Both the position numbers and the translations under genes were made by a program. Of a stretch of DNA of 5,006 bases, positions 1 through 4,713 are shown piece after piece; positions within the stretch are counted from its first letter, which is position 1; every line of letters begins with the position of its first letter. Source of the DNA: an uncultured Christensenellaceae bacterium (GTDB taxonomy: Bacteria; Bacillota; Clostridia; Christensenellales; CAG-138); contig CABSAH010000127.1 of assembly GCA_902475645.1 (NCBI GenBank), positions 1 to 5,006 on the forward strand, written 5' to 3'. The notes beneath the pieces were generated by a model. The model saw only the letters and a program-made list of their open reading frames with translations. It was not told where the DNA came from and did not search any database.

Positions 1-300
1 AAAATGGCAAAAGAATTTTTCGCGGAATATTTTCCGAAAGAGCAATATAAAGCGTTCCTGTGTTATAGCTGGATGCTGTATCCGCCCATGCAGATGTATC
101 TCTCCGGCAATTCAAATATCAGACAGTTCGCCGGTAGTTTCCGCATTATCGGGGATTGCTCTGATTCGGCGCAGGCAAAAGAGTTTCTTTTTGCTAACGG
201 AACAAGAAAGGAGATTGCCGCAAAAGCGACCTCCCTGCAAACGCTGGCACTCACTCACCCAGAAAAGCTTGGCTATGCCTGCGGCATTATAACAATTTAG
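1..300 (+). CDS. GNAT-like acyltransferase, C-terminal fragment (cut by window edge)
   Basis: This is the last 99 codons of an acyltransferase-domain protein whose reading frame is open to the left edge. The ATG at 4 has no visible ribosome binding site and is probably internal. Around residues 5-47 the sequence reads like the C-terminal helical domain (GNAT_C type) that follows an acetyltransferase fold in Bacillota proteins: a YFP motif, an AFLCYSW motif and a later SNIRQF motif. In that family the segment follows the acyl-CoA binding fold and is thought to help form the substrate site, and the whole protein is usually about 300 residues or more. The acyl-CoA binding part lies outside the window, so neither substrate nor activity can be read here. 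The assignment is from remembered family motifs, not a search. The stop TAG at 298-300 is followed by a terminator-like hairpin, so this is probably the last gene of its transcript. Confidence 0.75.
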   Translation, partial: KMAKEFFAEYFPKEQYKAFLCYSWMLYPPMQMYLSGNSNIRQFAGSFRIIGDCSDSAQAKEFLFANGTRKEIAAKATSLQTLALTHPEKLGYACGIITI

Positions 301-328
301 CTTTTAGATTTTCGCTTCTATGCAAACA

Positions 329-357
329 TAAAAGCCCATGCTGTGCATAGGCTTTTA
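329..357. terminator. Bidirectional terminator hairpin between acyltransferase gene and tRNA-Val
   Basis: TAAAAGCC (329-336) pairs exactly with GGCTTTTA (350-357). An inner ATGC/GCAT stem (338-341 with 345-348) sits beyond one C-A mismatch and closes a 3-base TGT loop. Each arm ends in an A-run or T-run, so both directions have a T-rich 3' side (TTTTATCTTT on plus, TTTTATGTTT on minus). It lies 28 bases after the plus-strand stop and 4 bases beyond the tRNA 3' end, as expected for a shared terminator of converging transcripts. Confidence 0.8.
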
Positions 358-361
358 TCTT

Positions 362-438
362 TGGTGGGGATGGAGGGGCTCGAACCCCCGACCTCTTCGA
401 TGTGAGCGAAGCGCTCTAACCAGCTGGGCTACATCCCC
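362..438 (-). tRNA. tRNA-Val, anticodon CAC
   Basis: The minus strand folds into a full cloverleaf of 74 nucleotides plus a genome-encoded CCA (complement of 362-364). The acceptor stem is GGGGATG with CATCCCC and discriminator A. The anticodon stem CTTCG/CGAAG closes the loop CTCACAT, giving anticodon CAC, which reads the valine codon GTG. The T arm is GGGGG-TTCGAGC-CCCTC with one G-T pair. The D arm GCCC/GAGC has one C12-A23 mismatch where U-A is usual. It has its own promoter about 13 bases upstream of the 5' end and a terminator hairpin immediately after the CCA. It lies downstream of the HAAS/DUF4097 gene on the same strand, so read-through from that operon is also possible. Confidence 0.96.
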
Positions 439-450
439 GACGCGAGATAT

Positions 451-479
451 ATTCTACAACAAATTCGCGCCTATTGCAA
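451..479 (-). promoter_or_regulatory. Sigma-A promoter of tRNA-Val
   Basis: On the minus strand, TTGCAA (-35, 474-479) and TAGAAT (-10, 451-456) are separated by exactly 17 bases. The predicted start near 444 leaves only a few bases of leader before the tRNA 5' end at 438. Five of six bases match consensus in the -10 box and four of six in the -35 box. No G-rich discriminator stands out. Confidence 0.75.
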
Positions 480-525
480 CACTTAAATTTCATTCGCAGG
501 AAAATAGTGGTACGGTGTGCGAGTT

Positions 526-1827
526 TTACCTCTCCTGAATCGTTATATCGCCGGAAACGGTATCTATGTCAAAGTCCGCAGATGCATCGCCATAAACATA
601 GTTTGAACCGTTTTTGGTCAGCCCGAATACGCTGCTCACATCGCCCGATACGGTCGATACCATCATATTAAATCCGGCACCTTGTGGTAGCTGCATTGTG
701 ACATCGCCAGAAACCGTGCCGATTTTAAGCTCCTTTATTCCGTCGCTTTCGTCCGTGAACCATACTCCACCGGAGGTAGAATTAAGTTTGGCATTGCCAT
801 AGCCGCCGTCTATGGTCATCTCTCCAGATATAGACACAACCTTTATCGTGTCAGCCGCGCAGTCGTTTGCATTGATAAGTCCGGATACGGTGTCCAGCTC
901 TATTTCCTTTGCGGTAATGTTCTCAATATCTATATCACCCGATATGCTGTTTGCGTCCAACTCACCAAGCCTGGCGCTTGAAATATACGCATCATTGGAT
1001 ACGCCGTCAAGCTGTATATCCATCTCACCTGACTCCAGCATGGCCCGCGGCACGCTTACAACAAGCTCCTTCGGCTTTATTATTTCGTCCAGATTGAGCA
1101 TGGCTGCGTCCACGCCGTACCATGTATGCTTTTTGCAGAAACGCACCGTAAGCTTGCCATCGGCTATTTTATAGCGCAGGGCGTATTCTTCGCTTATATT
1201 ATCGTTGCTCATCTCGTCAAGCTTTATGTCTGTTCCTTCATAAGGCTGCACCCTGACAAGGCCGCTTACCCATTCCACGCGGATCTTATCTATGCCGTCC
1301 GCCGGTACGGAATACGAATTGGAGCCGGTGTATGCGTTGTTGAAGCCCGTATCGTCATCGCCAAAGCTGTACTCCACGCCGTTTTCCATGGCATTGCCAA
1401 CTATGCTGGATATGAAGCCATCCCTGCCGGTTATGCTCTTTATTATGCTTACGCCGGCAATGCAGCCGGCTATCGTGATCAGCAGCACCGTACCGCAGAG
1501 TACAGCCGCAATTATCGCTATCACTTTGCCCACGTTGCTCTTTTTCTGCGGCTGCTGAACGGGTTGAACAGGCTGCTGAGCCGTGTTCTGCGCGCTCTGC
1601 TCTCCGCCGCCAAGGCTTTTTATAAGCTCGCTCACGTCACCTATCCCGCCTATTGCCGCAGCGTACGCCTGATCCGGTGTATAGCCCTTAGCTATGCCGT
1701 CATGGTAGCGCTCTATCGTGTTCATTATCATTTCTTCGCGCATGTTATACGCCTGCGCCGTGGTAGGCGCGGCAGCGAACAGCCGCTCAATATGCTGCCT
1801 TATCCTGTACTCGTTTACGTTTTCCAT
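526..1827 (-). CDS. HAAS domain / single TM / DUF4097 beta-solenoid membrane protein
   Basis: A 433-residue protein in three parts. Residues 1 to about 73 form an acidic helical domain of the HAAS (DUF1700-like) type, with the usual ending of a GYT.DQAY.AAI helix and then GIGDVSELIKSL. A Gln/Pro-rich linker (about 75-96) leads to one hydrophobic segment (about 99-129). Residues from about 175 to 433 are DUF4097-like: beta strands with turns repeated as V/I-S-G at 187, 295, 314, 333, 372, 393 and 424, and a TSGG at 351. By topology the HAAS domain should be cytoplasmic and the solenoid outside the membrane. Members of this family usually sit beside PadR regulators, as here: the ATG lies 5 bases after the padR stop, and its ribosome binding site (AAGGAAGGG, 1839-1847) is inside the padR coding sequence, so translation is probably coupled. 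The likely role is to sense or respond to envelope state and modulate PadR. The ligand is unknown. No clear terminator follows the stop. Confidence 0.9.
   Translation of the reverse strand: MENVNEYRIRQHIERLFAAAPTTAQAYNMREEMIMNTIERYHDGIAKGYTPDQAYAAAIGGIGDVSELIKSLGGGEQSAQNTAQQPVQPVQQPQKKSNVGKVIAIIAAVLCGTVLLITIAGCIAGVSIIKSITGRDGFISSIVGNAMENGVEYSFGDDDTGFNNAYTGSNSYSVPADGIDKIRVEWVSGLVRVQPYEGTDIKLDEMSNDNISEEYALRYKIADGKLTVRFCKKHTWYGVDAAMLNLDEIIKPKELVVSVPRAMLESGEMDIQLDGVSNDAYISSARLGELDANSISGDIDIENITAKEIELDTVSGLINANDCAADTIKVVSISGEMTIDGGYGNAKLNSTSGGVWFTDESDGIKELKIGTVSGDVTMQLPQGAGFNMMVSTVSGDVSSVFGLTKNGSNYVYGDASADFDIDTVSGDITIQER
530..951 (-). repeat. Degenerate tandem rungs encoding V/I-S-G-D turns
   Basis: The C-terminal third of the HAAS/DUF4097 protein (residues about 293-433) carries repeated units of roughly 19-21 residues. 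Their turn motifs are SISGD, TVSGL, SISGE, STSGG, TVSGD, TVSGD and TVSGD, with the last interval longer at about 31. The DNA copies differ at many third positions (for example GTTTCC, GTATCG and GTATCC for V-S), so the repeat is an old, protein-level solenoid and not a recent DNA duplication. Confidence 0.8.
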
Positions 1828-1832
1828 AGTTT

Positions 1833-2168
1833 TTAATACCCTTCCTTATTCGTCAATTCGTCTATCATGGCGCGTGCGTCCTTCCATTCCTCAAGCAGCG
1901 CCTCGTAGTTCTTCCTGCCCTGTTCCGTTATGGCGTAATACCGCCTGCGCGCGCCCGTGGCCTCGTTCCCCCAGTAAGACGTTATGCTGCCGGATTCCTC
2001 CAGCCGCTTGAACGCCGTATACAGCGTAGCCTCCTTCAGCTCGTACCTGCCGTTGGTTTTGCGCAAAATGGCCTTATTTATCTCGTACCCGTAGCTGTCA
2101 CCCGCGCTGAGCCGCGCAAGTATGATAGCATCCGTATGGCCCCGAATTATATCCGATGCAATGGACAA
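1833..2168 (-). CDS. PadR-family winged-helix transcriptional regulator
   Basis: A 111-residue protein of the short PadR class (wing-helix domain plus one C-terminal dimerisation helix, similar in size to LmrR-type proteins). The N-terminal IIRGHTDAIILARL helix, YGYEI (26-30), the recognition-helix region LKEATLYTAFKRLEESG (44-60) and the basic wing with GARRRYYAIT (72-81) are standard PadR signatures. Residues 83-105 form the helical tail. The start is TTG (complement of 2166-2168), chosen because AAGGAGG (2177-2183) lies 8 bases upstream and because the family's conserved first helix begins right after it. It is the first gene of an operon with the HAAS/DUF4097 gene. Its promoter is overlaid by inverted repeats, which suggests that it represses itself. 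PadR proteins of this type bind DNA as dimers. The effector is not visible from the sequence and may be the HAAS partner rather than a small molecule. Confidence 0.93.
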   Translation of the reverse strand: MSIASDIIRGHTDAIILARLSAGDSYGYEINKAILRKTNGRYELKEATLYTAFKRLEESGSITSYWGNEATGARRRYYAITEQGRKNYEALLEEWKDARAMIDELTNKEGY

Positions 2169-2176
2169 TGCGTTCG

Positions 2177-2183
2177 CCTCCTT
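2177..2183 (-). promoter_or_regulatory. Ribosome binding site fixing the TTG start of padR
   Basis: AAGGAGG on the minus strand is a full-strength Shine-Dalgarno sequence. Its 3' end is 8 bases before TTG (2168-2166). No ATG or GTG in the right frame sits at a comparable distance, so this site decides the non-ATG start. Confidence 0.85.
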
Positions 2184-2203
2184 ACCTCGCCGTTGCAGGA
2201 TAC

Positions 2204-2232
2204 AGTATACCTTGCTATACCTCGCCTGTCAA
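2204..2232 (-). promoter_or_regulatory. Consensus sigma-A promoter of the padR operon
   Basis: On the minus strand, a perfect TTGACA (-35, 2227-2232) is 17 bases from TATACT (-10, 2204-2209, five of six consensus). The transcription start should be near 2197, giving a leader of about 28 bases before the TTG start. Such a strong core promoter normally needs repression, and candidate operator repeats cover both boxes. Confidence 0.85.
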
Positions 2233-2238
2233 GGTATA
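2206..2238. promoter_or_regulatory. Candidate PadR operator: inverted and direct TATACCTTG repeats
   Basis: TATACCTTG (2206-2214) and its exact reverse complement CAAGGTATA (2230-2238) form a perfect 9-bp inverted repeat with a 15-base spacer. A third copy, TATACCTCG (2216-2224, one mismatch), starts 10 bases after the first, one helical turn away. The outer copies overlap the -10 and -35 boxes of the padR promoter. PadR proteins are dimers that commonly bind inverted repeats at their own promoters, so this is the natural autoregulatory site. The binding itself is inferred. Confidence 0.65.
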
Positions 2239-2255
2239 TTTTAATTTTATGTATA

Positions 2256-2285
2256 TTGTTTTTGATATATGCTTTATCGTATAAT
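2256..2285 (+). promoter_or_regulatory. Probable recO promoter, divergent from padR
   Basis: A perfect -10 box TATAAT (2280-2285) is preceded, 18 bases upstream, by a weak -35 match TTGTTT (2256-2261). The predicted start near 2292 gives a leader of about 36 bases. The region between the two divergent promoters is very A/T-rich. The nearest candidate operator arm ends at 2238, about 18 bases from this -35 box. Confidence 0.6.
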
Positions 2286-2327
2286 AACACAAGAGTAGCT
2301 ATTTCGTAGCCGCACCCGGAGGCATGC

Positions 2328-3059
2328 ATGCCAAGCATAAAGCTGAACGGCATAGTTACGCGCTATGCAGACTACAAGGATAACGACCGTATGCTGACGC
2401 TGTTCACATATGAACAGGGGCTTGTTTCCTGCGCCGCACGCGGATGCCGCCGCGCAAAAAGTCCGCTTATGGGCGCAAGCGAGCTGTTCGTTTCGGGGGA
2501 GTTTGTGCTGTTCAGCGCAAAGGACAAGCTTACGCTGGACAGCGCCGAAATATCGGAACGCTATTATCCGCTCAGGGAGGATATAGACCGCTTTGCCGCG
2601 GCAAGCTATATGCTCTCCCTTATAAACGCGGGCGCGGAGGAAACGGCAAACAGGCCGCTTTTCACGCTGCTGCGCTATGCCCTTGCATATACGGCATATG
2701 CGGACGTTAACCCGACGGATATGGCCATATGCTTTGCGCTCAAATGCCTTATGGCGTTGGGATACAGGCCAAGCATAACAGTATGCGCATTATGCTCTAA
2801 GGACCTTCGCCGCGAAAACCGCGCCGCGTTCAGCGCACGATTCGGCGGGGCGCTTTGCGATGGCTGTGCGCGCGCAGTTGCGGCTGAGGATATAAGCCTG
2901 CTTTCGCTTGAAGCCATGCGCAGGATACTCATGATGAAGGACAGCGACATAAACCGCGTTGTTCTGCCCGAAAAGCAGCGCGCCGAATTGAAGCGGGCCG
3001 TGAACGGATTTGCCGAGTTTGCATTGGAAAAAAAGTTCCGCGCAATAGATATGATGTAG
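2328..3059 (+). CDS. recO: DNA repair protein RecO
   Basis: A 243-residue protein of normal RecO length. RecO binds single-stranded DNA, anneals strands and, with RecR, helps load RecA on SSB-coated DNA in the RecF repair pathway. The N-terminal OB-fold half opens with the family pattern LNGIVTRYADYKDNDRMLTLFT (residues 6-27 in part), followed by a GLVSCAARGCRR strand-and-basic region (31-42). The C-terminal half holds a zinc site of two CxxC pairs, Cys153/Cys156 and Cys177/Cys180, seen in many Bacillota RecO proteins. The ATG at 2328 is preceded by GGAGG (2318-2322) at 5 bases. Another ATG at 2324 is out of frame. It is transcribed divergently from padR and precedes the MATE gene by 125 bases, and the MATE gene has its own promoter. 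The era and cdd genes often found beside recO are not in view. Confidence 0.93.
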   Translation: MPSIKLNGIVTRYADYKDNDRMLTLFTYEQGLVSCAARGCRRAKSPLMGASELFVSGEFVLFSAKDKLTLDSAEISERYYPLREDIDRFAAASYMLSLINAGAEETANRPLFTLLRYALAYTAYADVNPTDMAICFALKCLMALGYRPSITVCALCSKDLRRENRAAFSARFGGALCDGCARAVAAEDISLLSLEAMRRILMMKDSDINRVVLPEKQRAELKRAVNGFAEFALEKKFRAIDMM

Positions 3060-3072
3060 CCCCTTAAATACC

Positions 3073-3101
3073 TTGACTTTAATCAGAATATGCGCTATAT
3101 T
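3073..3101 (+). promoter_or_regulatory. Sigma-A promoter of the MATE transporter gene
   Basis: TTGACT (3073-3078, five of six consensus) and TATATT (3096-3101, five of six) are separated by 17 bases. It begins 13 bases after the recO stop. A start near 3108 would give a leader of about 77 bases that contains the hairpin at 3112-3144. Confidence 0.75.
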
Positions 3102-3111
3102 TTGGATGAAT

Positions 3112-3144
3112 GGGCTTGGTCTTGCATTTTGCAAGGGTGGGCCC
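3112..3144 (+). terminator. Leader hairpin before the MATE gene; weak terminator or attenuator
   Basis: A perfect inner stem CTTGCA/TGCAAG (3121-3126 with 3130-3135) with a TTT loop is extended outward by GGGC/GCCC (3112-3115 with 3141-3144) through several G-T pairs and one mismatch. Only a short T-stretch (GTTTATTA, 3145-3152) follows, so termination would be partial. It could end recO transcripts, or act within the MATE leader because it lies downstream of the predicted MATE promoter. I could not match it to a known riboswitch class. Confidence 0.5.
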
Positions 3145-3184
3145 GTTTATTAGGCTATAAATTTTTATTTATATAGGAGAGAAC

Positions 3185-4561
3185 ATGGAACGCACTATAC
3201 GATCCGAAAACAGCATGGTAACGGGCGTTATCTGGAAACAGTTGTTGCTGTTCTTCTTCCCGATAATGTTAGGCTCGCTGTTTCAGCAGCTTTACAACAC
3301 CGTTGACGCCATTGTTGTCGGTCAATTCGTCGGTACGGATGCCCTTGCAGCCGTTGGCGGCAGCGCCGCGAACATACTCAACCTTTTGATAGGCTTCTTC
3401 ACCGGCGTATCAAGCGGCGCAACGGTAATAATATCGCAATACTTCGGCGCAAACGACCGCAACGGCGTCAGCCGCGCGCTGCATACGGCCATGCTGTTTG
3501 CCATTGTGGGCGGCGCGGTTATAACCGTACTCGGCCTTGTGGGTACGGAATTCATGCTTAGGCTTATGGATACGCCTGAGGATACCCTTGCCGCCTCCGC
3601 ATTGTATCTTAGAATAATGTTCCTCGGCATGGTGCCGAACATGATATACAATGTCGGCTCCGCCATACTGCGCGCAATGGGCGATTCAAAGCGTCCTCTG
3701 TATTTCCTTGTCGTGGCGTGCCTTGCAAACGTGGCGCTTGACCTTGTGTTCGTACTCGTATTCAAAATGGGCATTGCGGGCGTTGCCGTGGCAAGCATAC
3801 TGGCGCAGGCCATAAGCGCCGTAATGGTGATTATGTCGCTTTCCTCCGCCAATATGGAGTATCGCTTTTACTTTAAGCAGATGCGTTTTGAAAAGGATAT
3901 ACTCTCCCGCACAATCCGCATAGGCTTGCCCGCGGGCTTTCAAGCAACCATGTATTCGCTTTCAAATATGCTTATACAGGCCTCGGTGAACCGCTTCGGC
4001 ACGGATACGGTAGCGTCGTGGGTAGTGCTTGGCAAGGTGGACGGCATAACATGGATGATACTCGGCGCGCTCGGCATAGCCAGCATGACGTTCGTGGGCC
4101 AGAATTACGGCGCAGGCAGGCTTGACAGAATTCAGAAAAGCCTTAAATTCAGCCTGCTCATAGGCGTTGCTATAACGGGAGGCTTCGGCGCGCTGCTGCT
4201 GCTTTTCGGCTGGCCGCTTTTCGGGCTGTTCACAAGCGACAGCAAAGTGCTTGGAATGTCCATGCAGCTATTGTGGTACTTTGCGCCGTTCTATTGGATG
4301 TTCGTGCCGATAGAGATAATAAGCGGCGCGCTGCGCGGCATGGGCGATACGCTCATACCCACAATAATTACGGCTTCGGGCATATGCGTATTCCGCGTCA
4401 TATGGATATATACGCTTGTTCCGGTATACAACAGCATGTTCGCCGTATCTCTCAGCTATCCTATATCGTGGGTGCTTACGTCCATTGCGTTTGTAATATA
4501 TTATATGAAAGCACGCAAAAAGCTGATAGCCAATGCGCCCAAGCCTAAGATGCTCGACTGA
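3185..4561 (+). CDS. MATE-family multidrug/cation efflux transporter
   Basis: A 458-residue polytopic inner-membrane protein of usual MATE (NorM/DinF superfamily) length with about 12 hydrophobic segments in two related halves. Such proteins expel cationic drugs or metabolites in exchange for Na+ or H+. The first half shows Pro26 in the first helix, then QQLYNTVDAIVVGQFVG (34-50), SQYFGAN (84-90) and AILRAMGDSKRP (160-171). The second half repeats the pattern: GLPAGFQATMYS (247-258), FVGQNYGAGRLDR (303-315) and ALRGMGDTLIP (382-392). The matching RAMGD and RGMGD loops mark the internal duplication. AGGAGAG (3175-3181) precedes the ATG. It is probably transcribed from its own promoter after recO and ends at the hairpin 4606-4641. 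The substrate and coupling ion cannot be deduced. A role in exporting a flavin-like or lipid-linked compound is possible but unsupported. Confidence 0.93.
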   Translation: MERTIRSENSMVTGVIWKQLLLFFFPIMLGSLFQQLYNTVDAIVVGQFVGTDALAAVGGSAANILNLLIGFFTGVSSGATVIISQYFGANDRNGVSRALHTAMLFAIVGGAVITVLGLVGTEFMLRLMDTPEDTLAASALYLRIMFLGMVPNMIYNVGSAILRAMGDSKRPLYFLVVACLANVALDLVFVLVFKMGIAGVAVASILAQAISAVMVIMSLSSANMEYRFYFKQMRFEKDILSRTIRIGLPAGFQATMYSLSNMLIQASVNRFGTDTVASWVVLGKVDGITWMILGALGIASMTFVGQNYGAGRLDRIQKSLKFSLLIGVAITGGFGALLLLFGWPLFGLFTSDSKVLGMSMQLLWYFAPFYWMFVPIEIISGALRGMGDTLIPTIITASGICVFRVIWIYTLVPVYNSMFAVSLSYPISWVLTSIAFVIYYMKARKKLIANAPKPKMLD

Positions 4562-4605
4562 TACACATTTCAGCAACAGCATATAAACAATATATAACAA
4601 TGTTA

Positions 4606-4641
4606 AAATCCTCCGTATAGCACAAATTATACGGAGGATTT
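4606..4641. terminator. Perfect 14-bp bidirectional terminator hairpin
   Basis: Bases 4606-4619 pair without mismatch with 4628-4641 around an 8-base loop. The core is TCCTCCGTATA against TATACGGAGGA. The arm ends AAA/TTT and is followed by TTTATTTAT on plus and by TTTTAACATT on minus. It lies 44 bases after the MATE stop and 72 bases beyond the stop of the converging gene at 4714, so it can terminate both. Confidence 0.82.
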
Positions 4642-4645
4642 ATTT

Positions 4646-4699
4646 ATGCTTGATTTCAAAACCCTGCGGAACACAAAGGGAGCACAGCCGCCCTTATGA
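4646..4699 (+). other. 17-codon open frame after a hairpin-buried ribosome binding site
   Basis: ATG at 4646 opens a frame reading MLDFKTLRNTKGAQPPL and stops with TGA at 4697-4699. GGAGG (4633-4637) lies 8 bases upstream but is inside the right arm of the perfect hairpin 4606-4641, so it would be hidden when the hairpin forms. The first residues resemble the opening of some clostridial small acetyltransferases, so this could be the stump of a lost gene. It could equally be chance. Nothing proves that it is expressed. Confidence 0.2.
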
Positions 4700-4713
4700 A
4701 ATGCAGATTAGCT

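Noticed and set aside
362..438. tRNA 3' end as an attachment site for an integrated element
   Set aside because: No integrase gene and no second copy of the tRNA 3' segment were noticed in the window.
338..538. Plus-strand open frame across the tRNA, with the sequence WGWRGSNPRPLRCERSALTS
   Set aside because: This is the well-known spurious translation of a tRNA gene in the opposite sense, not a protein.
526..1000. Possible CRISPR-like or tandem DNA repeat in the C-terminal part of the HAAS/DUF4097 gene
   Set aside because: The similarity is in the encoded turns (V/I-S-G), and the DNA copies are too diverged and in frame, so it is a protein solenoid.
1126..1836. A 236-codon plus-strand open frame opposite the HAAS/DUF4097 gene
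   Set aside because: It lies wholly antisense to a gene with clear domains, its translation is Tyr/Ala/Arg-rich low-sense sequence, and it has no ribosome binding site or family signature.
2324..2326. Alternative ATG for recO four bases upstream
   Set aside because: It is out of frame with the RecO reading frame and too close to the GGAGG site.
3129..3161. A second possible MATE promoter, TTGCAA with TATAAA
   Set aside because: The spacer would be 21 bases, too long for sigma-A. The TTGACT-17-TATATT pair at 3073-3101 is much better.
3322..3852. A 176-codon minus-strand open frame inside the MATE gene
   Set aside because: It is antisense to a well-recognised transporter, and its composition follows from the codon bias of the sense strand. 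No start signal is visible.
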